From NCBI RefSeq assembly GCF_025602895.1, contig NW_026516291.1, positions 1 through 64,000 on the forward strand: a DNA stretch of 64,000 nt. The letters run 5' to 3'. The notes under the pieces were generated by a model, which saw only the letters and a list, made by a program, of their open reading frames with translations, did not search any database and had not been told where the DNA came from. A program made the translations under genes and the position numbers. The DNA is from Polychytrium aggregatum (lineage: Eukaryota > Chytridiomycota > Chytridiomycetes > Polychytriales). Below, piece after piece: positions 20,776 through 35,066 of this stretch (the stretch's first letter is position 1; the number at the start of each line of letters is the position of its first letter).

Positions 20776-23700
20776 GTCGATGTATTCGGTGCTCAGTCCC
20801 GCACTGGACGATGCCTTCTCCGTCTTTACCGGTGTCGACGACGGCTTGCTCTTGCTTTTGCTCTTGGGCTTGCTGCCCACATCCGTTTCCTTCTTGATGT
20901 TGTATTCGGCCATGGCCTTCTGGTATCTCTCCTTCTCGATGGCAGACAGGTCCTCGTATTTCTGGCCACGATCACACAGGATCAGTCCCCTGTGTGTCTA
21001 CATATGCACATGTGCATCCTCGATGCATGCAAGCTCTCGGTCGTCCCTCCGTCTTTGCTCGCTTGCCAGGCTCGGGAGACTTGCAGCCTACCTTCTTCTC
21101 CTCGGGCGTCACCTGCTTCCACATCTCGCCCAGCTTCTTGGCCGTTTCGGGGACAGACAGGCCGGGGAAGTCGATCTTGAGCTGAGCACGCTTGTCGTTT
21201 CCAAAGAGGATAAACGCCGACATGGCCTTCTTGGGGGCGTCCGCATCCTTCTTTGCACGCTTGGCCGGCTTTTCCTCGGATTTTTCGCTCGATTTTTCCT
21301 TCTTGCGTGGCTTTTCCTTCTTTGGTGGGCTATCGGAATCTGGTCTCTCCACCTTTGGCGCCTTCTCAGGCTGTTTTGTCTTGGGAGCCTTTGTTGGAGC
21401 TGTTGGAGAAGGGGGGGGGAGAGTTGTCGGACGACACCACGCGTTATACTCGATACACTGACTGAATATCGCTGATGTTGCTGACACTGCTGTGCCTTCA
21501 GACTATCGGTGCTGTTGGCAGCATGCTGGCCAAGTCTCGGCTGTCGCATTGCTGTCGGAGTGTATATCGACACCCACCTGGTTCTTCGGCATTTTCGTCG
21601 CCCGAGCCAGCCTCGTCACCGCTCGAGCCGTAATCGGAGGCAAACTCTTCTCCAACCTCGCTTTCACTGGAGGCGACAAAGTCCTCGTCCTCTGCCAGGT
21701 TGCGAAGCAAGAACGGAATTCGGGGAGTTGACTGTCAGTGATCTGTTTCTGGGTGCAACGGGACGGTGAGAGGCTCGGCATATTGCTCGCGCACAAAAAC
21801 CCACCGCTTTCATCTTCGTCATCGTTGTCGCCCTGGCCAACAGCCACTGCGACCTGGGGCTCCCGCTTTCTCTTCGCTCCCGAATCGGAGCCGGAGCCAT
21901 CGTCGTCGCCATCGCTTTCGTTGTACTTGGACTGGACCTCCATCTCGCTTGTGACCGGGATCTTCTTTTGGTGGCAGAAGTACTCCATGTTCTGGTACTC
22001 TTCTCTGTGGGTGTGGTTCCGCGGACAGAATGCAGGCAAGGTCAATATCGGTTTGAACCTATGATTCCACTACACGAACCCACTGCACGAGCTCAGTGCA
22101 CGATCCCACTCCACGATTCCACTGCACGAGCTCAGTGCATTGTCCCGCGATGATTGATTGCGTTGTTTGCGAGTGCACTGACAGTGCCTTGCGTGCATCC
22201 GCCTCATCCACACAAACGAACCTGCCGACGCTGCTGAACTGATAGTCGATGCCCGTGGTCAGATTGAACTTGACTTCGATCGTCTTGGTGGTGGCACCGC
22301 CGCCAGCGCTGACACGCGAAAAAGTCACGCGGGCAATCTCGGGGTGTGGAATCAGAACCGGAGCCTTCATCACCGCAAGGAAGTACTTGTCCAGAGGGAA
22401 GAGCCAGCACTCGTTGGCTTTGTGTGAGCACTTGACGCCTGCTCCACCCAGGGAACTAGGATGGGTGCAGCAGCAAGACAGATGGCCAAGGACATCAGCG
22501 GCTGTGCTCAGCAAGAACAAAGTATGTAGCTCTCATAGCATCCTAAGAGATGCACTGGTGACATGTGGTTTGCAGTATCTATAGATGCCTTGGCATCCGC
22601 AGATCCCATGAGATACATGTCATCGATGCCTGGAGCGTACCTTTTGAAAGTTGGAGAGGGTCCAATGATCTTTTTGGACGTGAGACCCTTGAAGATGTCC
22701 GAAACAACCTCGTACATTGGTCCGTCATAGCTCTTCAGCAGCCGCCCCTCGTATTCGGTCTGGATAACCTCGCTGGATGGAGAGGAGAGTGTCAGTCCGT
22801 ATCAGCATCGGCATCAACATCGGCATCGGCATCAGAGAGCGGACACCATTGCCGAGCTCCCCATTACCGTTCTTTGGATCGCCAAGCTCTGCCCACCACG
22901 GCGCTGCTACCGAGTGCAACGAGCGTGTCAGTGCCATTGCAACTTACTCCTCAAGCTGGAGATCCACCTCGACTTCATCCTCACGCTCGAACTGGAACAC
23001 AAGGAAAGGGTACGAGGTCTGGCCCTGACGCAGCGGGGGATTGAGTTGCACCAAAAACAGCCAGTGCGACTCGGAGGGCTTCTGGAACAGAAAGAGGCGG
23101 AGGATTGATTTGTACTGTATCTTGTAGTCGTGCGACTTGCCGCGCAATCGCAAAAAGTCGCTGAACATGTCGACTTCGAACCGGCCACTGTGGACGAACA
23201 GCGATGGTCAGGGAGATGCGGATGAGATGAGGGGCCGGGCGTCGCAGGCGATTGTGGCGCAAGGCCAGAAAGTCAGCGCACCATCTGGCCAGCACCGGCA
23301 TACATACCGAGGGGTCGAACAGAACAGGGCCTTGAAGGTGCAAATGGCCTCGCCCTGCAACGTGCTGATGTCGGCCTTGTTTTTGATGGTCTCGTAAAAC
23401 ATGGCCGCTGCCGAGATGGCCTCTCCGTCGTCTCCAAGGACAAGCTCCTCTGACTCGGCTGTGATCTCGCCCTCCTCGTGGCCGTCCGGCAGGATGCGGG
23501 CGTTGTCGTCCTCGACGTCCTTGAGCTGGCGCCGGCCCTCGTCGTCGTCGCCGATTTGGCTCTGCGTGACCATGCCCGGGATGAAGAAGCGGATGTCGAC
23601 CAGAGTATCTTCCTTGGACTTTTTGGCCTTGGGATCACCAGAGGCGTCCTCTGCCTGGGAAAACTCGATCGAGACCTCGTTCTTGGATACCAGGGTGGTG

Positions 23701-24516
23701 TTGGCGACGCTGGTCAGGGCGATCTCGAATGCCGGGTTCTTGCCGACGACAAAGGACATGTTGGGCCCGGAAAACTCGGCGTGGCCCCAGTTCCAGCCCT
23801 TCAGGGAAATGTCCCTGGCCTCGAGGTTTGTCTGGAACCAGTTTCTGGACAACGAGGCCAGCGAGTCGTATGCCTGGCCAAACAGGGCCGGTAAGCGAGT
23901 GACGAGCATCCAGGTCAGCGAGACGGGCTCCGTTTGATGCAATGGCATGGTAGAGATTGCCGATGACGGGCTTGCGAGCCGGCCTCGAATTGGTTGGCGC
24001 TTGGTCTGCTGTTTCCTCGCTCTCTCTCCCCACCCCGTCCGTCCGGATGCAGTGCTGAAGACTCACATCTCTTGGGAATCCATCGAACTTGTGAGTCACG
24101 CCGTTGCTCAGGATCACTCGGTACTGGAACTCCTTGGCCACACGAACCCAGACCAGCTTGCGGATATCGGCGGCCGAAATGGTGACCTTCTGCGATCGAT
24201 CGGCGGCATTCCGCCAGCCCACGCCGACCTCGGCAATCTTGAACTTGCCGAGGATCTATCGTATTTCGCCGATCAGCAGCGCCAGGGTCAGCGACGTAGG
24301 ATTTGATTCCCGTTCGGGGGAGCCCCAGGGAACATGCCGGGCGATACATGGAGGCCATCGTTAGAAAGGCTGCGAAGTAGCTGGACCGGATGCTCTGGCC
24401 AATGCTCTGGCAAATGATCCGGGCGATCACTCCGAGCGACGGATAAGCCAGCATGCACCACAATATACCTTGCCGTCATAGAATATGTTTTCGTATTCGC
24501 TGATGCTGTCGCTCAT
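20758..24516 (-). CDS. SSRP1: FACT complex subunit SSRP1/Pob3 with HMG box
   Basis: Ten minus-strand exons (24516-24469, 24255-24067, 23873-23308, 23187-22948, 22772-22641, 22455-22183, 22004-21805, 21691-21578, 21399-21092, 20961-20758) sum to 2274 nt in one frame, 757 residues. In order: N-terminal PH-like domain (KFDGFPRD, ISLKGWNWG), SSRP1 middle domain (FCSTPRGRFEVDM, LRLFLFQKP), Rtt106-like PH domain (LKSYDGPMYEVVSDIFKGL, CSHKANECWLFPLDK), an acidic region (DEDFVASSESEVGEEF), a Lys-rich linker and an HMG box (PKKAMSAFILFGNDKRAQ). It then ends in a short Ser/Asp tail. It partners Spt16 to move H2A/H2B during transcription and replication. Budding-yeast Pob3 lacks the HMG box, which Nhp6 supplies; here the fused, animal/plant-like layout is kept. 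Confidence 0.95.
22060..22150. repeat. Duplicated imperfect palindrome in SSRP1 intron
   Basis: Two copies of CACTGCACGAGCTCAGTGCA, each nearly self-complementary around GAGCTC, are separated by about 25 bases within the intron between the exons ending 22183 and starting 22004. They could form a small hairpin. No function is evident. Confidence 0.75.
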
Positions 24517-25313
24517 GGCGGGCGTCTGCTGCTGGCTGCGACGGCGGGATAGATCGGATGACAGGCCAGCGACAGACCGATGCGCCCGACACCACCGCAG
24601 CAGCAATTTGCGCAAATCGGGACGCCGGGACAGTCACGTGGGAGTGCGTGCTGCTGGCCAATGGCGGAGCGGCGCTTGCGAGGCGAGACAATGTCTGGCG
24701 GGGCTGCCTGCGCGACGATGCCCCGGATGCGGTGCGGCGAGCGATCTGCATAGGGAATATCGCCATTGCGCAGAGGGAGAGCAAAAGGGGAGCAAAAGGA
24801 GAGCAAAGGGCGATGGCCGCGACGATGCCGAGGCGATTGTGCGGACAGCCCGAGAGCTTGGGCAGAAATGCATCAATGCCGGGCAGACTCTCCGACCAAT
24901 GCAATTCAATCCGTGCAATGCAATCCGTGCAATGTATTCATCCATAGGCGCAATCGATGTAATCGATGCAATCGATGCAGTCCACGCAGCGACTGCAAGC
25001 AAATCAACCGCAGCCGCAGCACGACGGCGGCCTGTCTCGGCCAGCGGTTTGCCTGTGGGATGGGGACGCCTCCGATGCGATGATGCGACTGCCGCCCCCC
25101 TGGAATTCTATTTATTCCGTCGCTTCGTCCGAGCCCACCCGCCTCCACCGCCGCTGCCTCTGCTGTTGGCTCTGGCAAAGTCACGCTCTGCCCATCCGGT
25201 CATCTCATCCGGCCATCTCATCCGGCCATCTCATCTGGTCCCTCATCTGGCCATCCCTGTCCAGCGGCTTGAATCCTCGGTGCTTTCGCCTGAACCGCAT
25301 CTGGCCCGGATCG
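24517..25313. other. Divergent intergenic region SSRP1/ATM1
   Basis: About 800 bp upstream of both genes. It contains short direct repeats (CAATCCGTGCAATG near 24908-24935, ATCGATGCA units near 24950-24985) and a CATCTCATCCGGC repeat at about 25195-25245. The ATM1 frame is open back to an ATG at 24966, but the extra sequence is not presequence-like, so it is treated as leader. Confidence 0.5.
25195..25250. repeat. CATCTCATCCGGC tandem repeat
   Basis: Three to four tandem 14-15 bp units lie about 70 bp before the chosen ATM1 start codon. Confidence 0.85.
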
Positions 25314-27797
25314 ATGGTGCTGCCGGCACGTTTGTCCCTGCTGACCCGCTGCGGGTCTCTGTTCTGCTCTCGGGGAACCCGGGCTCCCAGAGCAGCGTCC
25401 GTCGCAAGCTCTATCCCAACCCCAAGCAGCATCTGGCCCGTCCGCACCTACGCAACGACGAGGGTCCACTTGCAACCGACCCGCCTCTTGTGTGGAGCTG
25501 CGCTGGCATCGCCGGCCAGAGCAATGCTGGGTTTGTACAGCCCCGGCAAGACCGCCGGTTCTCTGCTGCAGATGACGACAGCCAGGCATTACACTCCCGA
25601 CAGGGCGGGCGATCCAGCCCAGGCGACCAAGGCGATCAAGACGACCACGGCAGGCAAGCCCACTCCCGCCCTCGGCAACCTGTCTCTTTCGTCACAGGGC
25701 ACCCACGCCTCCCAGCACGATCTCCAGATCATCCGCGAACTCACAAAGTACCTGTGGCCCAAAAACAACATCGCCATCCGGGCCAGAGTCGTCCTGGCCC
25801 TCAGTCTGCTCCTCGCCGGCAAGCTCTTTACGATCTACGTCCCTATTAGCTTCAAGCACATCGTCGATGCCCTCAACATCACCCCCGATCCCTCCATGAC
25901 GGTGATGACCCTGGCCGGCACCATGCTCCTCGCCTACGGCACATTCCGCTTTGCCGGCTCGCTCTTTGGCGAGCTCCGCAACGCTGTCTTTGGACATGTC
26001 GCCCAGAGAGCCATCCGCTCCGCCGCCAAGGACATCTTTTACCATATCCACAACTTGGACCTCTCCTTCCATCTGTCGCGCCAGACCGGCGGGCTCACCC
26101 GCTCGATCGACCGCGGTACTAAGGGCATCAACCAGATCCTGTCGTCGATGGTTTTCCACGTCGTGCCGACCCTCTTTGAAATCTCGCTGGTCTGTGGCAT
26201 CATGGCGTACAACTTTGGACCCGGATACGCCGGCGTGGCGCTGACAACCATGTTTGCCTATTCAGCCTTCACCTTCCTCACGACCTCTTGGCGCACCAAG
26301 TTCCGCCAGCAGATGAACAAAGCCGATAACGAAGCCGCAACCAAGGCCACGGACTCGCTGCTCAACTTTGAGGCCGTCAAATACTTCAACAACGAGCGAT
26401 TCGAGATGAAGCAGTATGACAGCTCCCTGAAAAAATACGAGGCTGCGGCCCTCAAGACCACAACATCGCTGGCCTTCCTGAATGCCGGCCAGAACTTTGT
26501 CTTCTCGGTTGCCCTGACGATCATCATGTGGATGTCGGCACACGGGGTCATCCAGGGAGCACTGACCGTCGGCGACTTGGTGATGCTCAACGGCCTCCTG
26601 TTCCAGCTCTCGATGCCTCTTAACTTTTTGGGAACCGTCTACCGCGAGACCCGCCAGTCGCTGATCGATATGGACACCATGTTCCGGCTGCACCACATCA
26701 AAACAAATGTGCCCGAGCGCGCCAACCCCAAGGAGCTCCAGATCGTGCCGGGCACCTCGACCTCGTTCATCGACTTTGACAACGTGTCGTTCGGCTACAG
26801 CCACGATCGCCGCGTTCTGGACCAGATCAGCCTGAAGATCCCGCTTGGTGCCAGGGTTGCCTTTGTGGGCCCCAGTGGCTGCGGCAAGTCGACGATCCTG
26901 CGACTCTTGTTCCGGTTCTACGATCCCAGCCACGGCACAATCCGGATCAACGGCACTGACCTGCGTGACTACTCGCTGTCGTCGCTGCGCCAGGCAATGG
27001 GTGTTGTGCCGCAGGACACGATCCTGTTCAACAACACTCTTCGGTACAACATTGCATACGGCAAGATTGGCAGCACGGACGAGGAAGTAATTGCCGCTGC
27101 TCAGATGGCCCAGCTCCACGACGTGGTCCAGACCTTCAAGGACGGATACGACTCTCGGGTTGGCGAGCGCGGCTTGATGGTCAGCGGAGGCGAAAAGCAG
27201 CGCGTGCAACTTGCGCGAGTGTTTTTGAAGGTAAGCACTCTGGGTCGAGTCTGCTGAGCAGCCGAAACAAAATGCAATGGCGGCCAGTGGATGCGGGAGG
27301 GAGATTGGCCGACACGGCGAGGAAGTGGATGGTGTGTTTTCAGGAGCTCAGAGCAGGCGGATGGCATTCCAAGAACGTTGCTAACCCATCCACCGACTCT
27401 GTTGTCACCACCGCCTCTGTTGTCACTACTGCCTCTGTTGTCACTACTGCCTCTGTTGTCACCACCGACTCCCCAGGATCCCCCGATTCTCATGTTTGAC
27501 GAGGCCACCTCGGCCCTGGATCTGACCACCGAAAAGTCGATCATGGAGGCCGTCCACACCTTCATCGGCTCCGAGGCAGACTCGTCCAGCAAGAAGACGG
27601 CCATTTTTATCGCCCACCGCCTCTCGACCATCATGGACTGCGATGTGATATTCGTGCTCAAGGCCGGGCGAGTCGTTGAGCAAGGCACGCACGACGAGCT
27701 TCTCCAGATTGAGGGAGGTGTCTATGCGGCCATGTGGAACGCCCAGTCGATCAGCGGCGGTAGTCTCGAGGACCCCGAGGAGGTCTTGACCCTGTAA
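25314..27797 (+). CDS. ATM1: Mitochondrial ABC transporter Atm1 (ABCB7 type)
   Basis: Two exons (25314-27230, 27477-27797) join in phase 0 to about 745 residues. The start chosen gives MVLPARLSLLTRCGSLFCSR, an Arg-rich, acid-free presequence typical of matrix import. A six-helix transmembrane region follows (from about LYVPIS-like FTIYVPISFKHIVDAL through the NFLGTVYRE segment). The nucleotide-binding domain then has Walker A GPSGCGKST, Q-loop VVPQDTILF, signature VSGGEKQRV, Walker B ILMFDEATSALD and H-loop AHRLST. NERFEMKQYDSSLKKYE matches the glutathione-site region of Atm1. It exports a glutathione-linked sulfur/iron compound from mitochondria for cytosolic Fe-S assembly. The intron splits the NBD between the signature and Walker B and carries an 18-bp tandem repeat. 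Confidence 0.95.
27395..27472. repeat. 18-bp tandem repeat in ATM1 intron
   Basis: Four units of CTCTGTTGTCACTACTGC type lie directly before the exon 2 acceptor. Confidence 0.9.
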
Positions 27798-28460
27798 TGC
27801 GTTTGCTGGAAGCGACGACAGGGAAGGGAGAGCGGCTGAACGTCCGCTCTGTGTGCTCTCTGAGCCAGAACACGATTTACTTGACTTGATATTACCATCG
27901 CCGAGAGTACCCCCGGCCCAGGATTCGAATGAGCTTGTGCAGACCGAGACGGCTTGGTCGATGGCAGCCTTCTCCCGAATTGATCCCGCCCCAGCCCATG
28001 CCACCGAGTCCGGGCTATCGGGCAGATGTTGGCACATGTCTGGCAGCCACGCTTCTCTCGATGATCCTTCGCTGTTGCACGCCCCTTGTCGAGAGCCGAA
28101 CCCCAAAAAATTGGTCAGGATATTCTTCTCGGGGATTTTCTTCTCAGCTGCCGAGCATCTTTCCGGCCTTCGTCAACGTCGTCCCTCGGGTCTGTGTCCT
28201 CTGGCCAACCTCTATTGCCCACCCGGAATCCCAACCAGCCGGCTCTCTGTACAGGTCAGCGTCCATACCCAATCCTGCCGGTTTCGCTGCCCAGTGACCG
28301 CTGATTTTTCCGCACCATCCGTCAGCGAGCCAACTCGGTCGTGCTCTGACCAATTTGCATTTGTTCCTCGTTCTGTCGACTGCTTTCCTATCCAGCCAGC
28401 CAGTCAGCCAGTCATCCTCTACCTGCCGCCCCACATCGTCCTTGACGCCTGCCCGCGACA
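27798..28460. other. Intergenic, ATM1 3' end to TLC gene 5' flank
   Basis: About 660 bp between two plus-strand genes. A 203-codon open frame (27853-28464) is present but has no domain, no splice logic and overlaps the next start codon, so it was not called. CAGCCAGCCAGTCAGCC short repeats lie near 28390. Confidence 0.5.
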
Positions 28461-29892
28461 ATGACCAGCCAGTCCCTGGGTCTTCTTTACGATCCTGTCC
28501 CCTCTGCGGCGACCATTGCTCTGCGCTCCGCGTTCGCAGCCGTTTTCTACTCGGTGCTCCATATCGTCGCCAAGACGATTGCCGCCCAGAGCATCCATCC
28601 CAAGATTTGGAATGCATTTTCGAACCGAGACAAGAGCATTTTGGCGGAAAAGTAGGTGAATTGGTCTCCCCCCCCCACCTTCCCAACAATTCCTGGGGAC
28701 TAGTGTGCTATGGTCCGATTGAGAGGGAGGTTCCGGATCGGACTCAGGCTCGCCGTTTGGACTGGAGGACCATCCGGTCGACAACATTCTGCCACTTTGA
28801 CGGATTCATTGCCGAGCACGTATTTTCCGACTTTCTCGACACCCCAAGCAAGCGAGCTGTTGCTTTCTGGACCGACTGTAGTGGAATCATCTCAGATGGC
28901 TGACGGTCTGCCCCATTCCCTCTTCGACAGAGTTTGCTCGACGGTCAATTCGCTCTTCATCGGCGGTGCCGGCCTCTACTTTGTCCTGGTCAGCGATGCG
29001 TTCGCCAATGCCGACCTGTTCGCAACCTATCCACCCGAGCTTGACTGGGTGTTCCCTCAGCTGGTTGGATATACCATCTACGACACCGCAACCATGTATC
29101 TCCAGGGCGACTGGCCGATGGCCATGTGGATTCACCACTACATGGCAAGTATCGAGGGAATGTGGGGGTCTGTGGATCTCCATGTGAAGCAACTTCCCGA
29201 CACTGTTGGTGCCTGATTTGGTGCATGCCTTCCGATGTGTGGGCGAGTGCAATGGTTGCCAGATATCGTCCGACAGCCGGGTTTCTAATGCAATCGTCTC
29301 TACAACGACTACGACTACGACTACGACTACGACTACGACTACGACTACGACTACGACTACGACTACGACTACGACTACTCTCGCCACCCCAATCGAAACA
29401 ACCACAATCCGCCGAGAACAGACCCTCTATGCCACCTTCGGTATGCCCATCTACCGACGCCTCGCGGTCCTGGTGGTCTACTTTTTCATCACGGAGCTGA
29501 CGGCCTCGATCCAGAATGTCATTTGGTTCCATCAAAACGTCGATCCGTCGGCCCTACTCTCGCCCGAGACTGAGGCTGTGGAGCTGCTCAAACTCAAGGC
29601 CAAGCGATCTCGGACGTATGCCCAGCTGCTGTTTGTGCGGGTGTGCGGCTTCCTCTTCTTCCGCACCTGGGTGGTCCCGTATTTGCTCTACTTGATCCCG
29701 GTGCTCTCGGGCGGCTGGATTCCGTTTGTGCAGACCCTGCGCAACGAGCCCTTGGGACTGTCGATTCCGGCTGTGCTCATGTTCTCCATGTTTGGGTACA
29801 TCAACGCCGACTGGACCATCATGGCAGTGCGAGCATGGCAGCGCAAGACTCGGGGCACGGCCAAGGATGCCAAAGATGCCAAGGAACAATAG
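28461..29892 (+). CDS. TLC-domain multi-pass membrane protein
   Basis: Three exons (28461-28651, 28931-29144, 29422-29892) give about 291 residues. The protein has roughly six hydrophobic segments (for example ALRSAFAAVFYSVLHIVA, FIGGAGLYFVLVSDAF, RRLAVLVVYFFITEL, LLYLIPVLSGGWIPF). It has the paired-His motif MWIHHYM and the following FITEL element typical of TRAM-LAG1-CLN8 (TLC) proteins, closest in layout to the TLCD/TMEM56 group; the Lag1 ceramide synthase motif is not seen. It ends in a basic Lys-rich tail (KDAKDAKEQ). Intron 2 best begins with a GC donor (ATG then GCAAGT at 29145). A GT donor four bases downstream with a GAG acceptor is a weaker alternative. Intron 2 is filled by a hexanucleotide repeat. 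Substrate or partner lipid unknown. Confidence 0.82.
29305..29383. repeat. Hexanucleotide (CGACTA)n microsatellite in intron
   Basis: About thirteen tandem CGACTA units occupy intron 2 of the TLC gene. Read as protein they give poly-Thr or Tyr-Asp runs and hold an open frame through the intron. Confidence 0.95.
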
Positions 29893-32539
<2,647 letters not shown>

Positions 32540-32944
32540 GGTTAAATAGCAAGATACGGCCGGGACGATAGGACAGGGGGAACGCGGAACGCGTGTTTGG
32601 ATTGCTGCGCTCGCGGGAACGGCTGCCTGCGGACGGGTGGCGCCACTGAGAGTGTGGTGCGCAGCGCGGCGTGGCTGCGCATGCGCCCGCGCCACAGACG
32701 CGATCTGTGCGGGCGGGCTTTGTTTGGACCCGTGTTGGAGGGGCATGTGACGGATGACCAATGCGCGCGTCGGCATTTTCTGTCCGTGTGGCTTGCGTGG
32801 CTTGCGTGGCTTGGGCCGCCCTCGAGCCGCCCTCGAGCCGCACTCGAGCCAGGCGCCTGTCTATTTCCGTCCGCCCCGCGCGTCTGTGTCACGCTGGCTC
32901 ACGTGTTCCTCCTCCCACCGCGAGCGATCCCCGTTTTCGTTGTC

Positions 32945-32985
<41 letters not shown>

Positions 32986-33140
32986 TCCTGTTCGGATCCG
33001 TTCCGTTGCCGTCCACCGCAGCCGCCGCACTCGCCGTCCAGCCGGCCCCGTCGACTGCTCCAGCCGCATCGGCTCCGATCCTCGGCCGTCCCTCCTGATT
33101 TCCGCAGCCACGAGCGAATATCCTCCAGCACAGTCCAGCG
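32540..33140. other. Divergent intergenic region THI4/SRA1-domain gene
   Basis: About 600 bp of shared promoter. It contains CTCGAGCCGCC repeats (about 32818-32850) and CATCGTCGC 9-mer units (about 32948-32985). The THI4 side was checked for a TPP riboswitch and none was found. Confidence 0.5.
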
Positions 33141-34419
33141 ATGTGGTCAAACAGCCGTCCCCTGTTCACCCCCAAGCCCGTGTTTGCAACGGCCGCCGAT
33201 AGCGGCGCCTCAACACCAGCATCCACGCAGGCATCGACGCCAGCATCCACCCAGCCCGATCAGCCCCAGCTTTCCTATGCACAGGACCCGCTCCCGCAGC
33301 AGCCCATTCGCCCTACCACCTCAAGTCGATACCCGACCTATCCCGCGGCAGCGCCGGCAGCCACGGGAATTGCCCCATCGCAGACCACCGGCTTGCCGCC
33401 TTATGCCCCTGTCACTCCTCCCTCTTTTGCGGCCCCTCCGGTCGGCCCTGGAACCCTAGGCTCGACTTTTTACGGCCAGCAGCCTCCGCTCGGCCCTCCT
33501 CCGTCAGCCACGCCTCTTCCAGGATCCGCAAGTACCTCGTCGTCATCCATCTCCTACCAGGGCAAGGTTGTCGGCCTTGGAGGCTGGAACGATACGCCGG
33601 CCCATATGACCTCCAAAGTAGCCGCCGTCCCCGTTGCAGAGCTGCAGGGCATCCAAGATCCCAAGGGCTTGATTGTCTCCAAGACCACCAATATGCTCGC
33701 CGTGGTATCGTCCGCTTACGAACAAGATGTACGTGTGGCCAAGCGCTCTGGGCGATCTGGATGACTACAGGCTTGAGCAAAGGCAGCGAACAGACGATAC
33801 TCGCCTCCGGGCGCCAGCTCAGCTCCAGCGACATCGTTGACTAACACGGCTTTCTTGGCGTCCCGCTACAGCCGGCTCAAAGACGTGTGATTGCCGATAC
33901 GAGCAAGCGGATCGACGAGCTCTTTGCCAAGCTGGGCGATGGTGTCGTCTCAGACGCTGTCGTGGCTTATTTGGTTGGCTCCATTCAAGGTAGGATCGTT
34001 GCCAGGCGATCCGTTGCATCAGACGACCAGTGAGGCGCCGTGCATACGCGATTATTCTCGCCTCGCTCTATCGATCCGTTATCACGGCTTCTCAGGAGCT
34101 GCTCAGCTTTCACTGACCCATCTGACCTGAATTGACACCCCTCGACCTGCCTGACGCTCATTCATCTGTTGTCGACGACGTTAATCGCATTATCCGCTGC
34201 TCCGACTTCGACGAACACCATGACACACACACAACCCGCCATCGCCAACTTGCAAATTGAAATGCCCGCCGATTACATGTGGGAGTAGCCCTTGATGCTC
34301 GCGACTCTGTCACCGCATCTTCCTACGTTGCCAAGCTCATGTCCGGCCACTTTGATCAAGACGGTCGCTGGATCGTGGGCTATAAGCGGCTGGTTGAGTT
34401 GTACCAGAAGCTTCTGTAA
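33141..34419 (+). CDS. SRA1-domain protein with Pro/Ser-rich N-terminus (Sec31 C-terminus-like)
   Basis: Three exons (33141-33728, 33872-33989, 34289-34419) give about 278 residues. The first two thirds is Pro/Ser/Thr/Gln-rich and probably disordered. The C-terminal about 100 residues form a helical bundle (RRVIADTSKRIDELFAKLG, DAVVAYLVGSIQALDARD, SYVAKLMSGHFDQDGRWIVG-KRLVELYQKL). This matches the SRA1/SRAP fold, which also forms the C-terminal domain of the COPII coat protein Sec31. It could be a stand-alone SRA1-like protein; a detached Sec31 tail is the alternative, but no WD40 sequence lies upstream. The role is unknown. It shares a short promoter with THI4. Confidence 0.75.
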
Positions 34420-34539
34420 CTTTTGCGAGTTTTCTGTTCCAGCTTCCCTGCTCCACTTTGCAGATGCTACTAGAGTCGTCCCTGCACAAGATTCGCGGAG
34501 CGATTTGGTCTATGGTAAACCTATTGATGATGCGTTCAC

Positions 34540-34765
34540 AGATGGTCCAAGAAGAGGAATGGATACAAACGAGACACTCTGAAGTATCCGGAATCATGGT
34601 CGTGGTCGCCGAGCCGTTCGTTGGTGGTCCGTTGAGTCGCCATTGCTGTTTCCACAACCAGTTGTCGATAGTATGTCTTGGGCAGCACGGCCCTGAATAC
34701 ACGAGGTTGGTCTCCCAAGGTGACAGCCGGCCTGCTCGCTGCGACATGTTGCCGAGCCGGATCGC
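34540..34765 (-). pseudogene. Fanzor relic, copy 3 (C-terminal fragment)
   Basis: The minus-strand translation contains GDQPRVFRAVLPK, which aligns with GDRPGVFKTMLPK near residue 260 of copy 2, and the nucleotide sequence is similarly matched there. The zinc-ribbon and RuvC-III parts that should precede it are absent or too diverged to recognise. At 34851-34866 on the opposite strand a short string (GTTTATTCTGGATA) nearly matches the very end of copies 1 and 2, hinting at a second, inverted remnant or a rearrangement. Only a fragment is claimed, and the boundaries are approximate. Confidence 0.6.
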
Positions 34766-34999
34766 CTTCATGTTGCCAAGCCGGATTGTCATGCACCGCT
34801 CACTTGCCACCCCGGATGCGCCACTCTTCCCGATGCAAGATCGATTCTGTTTATTCTGGATACATATCCAGCGGCATGTACATCAAGTCTGGCTGTCTGG
34901 CCAGTGTCGGTGAGAAGGAGGCTGCATGAAGGTGTTCTGTCAAGATGACAGTGTAATGCGATGCAGAACATTGGAGACAAACTGGAATGATCGCATCTG

Positions 35000-35066
35000 G
35001 GCCGAAATGATCGCATCCGAAGCCGAAATGATCGCATCCGAATCCGAAATGATCGCATCTGGAACG
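35000..35066. repeat. 21-bp tandem repeat
   Basis: Three units of GCCGAAATGATCGCATCCGAA, the last diverged, follow the Fanzor remnant. They read as AEMIASE heptads but belong to no gene I can support. Confidence 0.85.

Noticed and set aside
24966-25313. N-terminal extension of ATM1 from ATG 24966
   Set aside because: The extra 116 codons are Gln/Cys/Trp-rich translations of simple repeats; the ATG at 25314 begins a proper mitochondrial presequence.
27853-28464. 203-codon plus-strand frame between ATM1 and the TLC gene
   Set aside because: No domain, overlaps the next start codon, and codons look random.
29206-29421. Poly-Thr N-terminal extension of the TLC gene's last exon
   Set aside because: It is translation of the intronic CGACTA repeat; including it breaks the TLC domain after the His-His motif.
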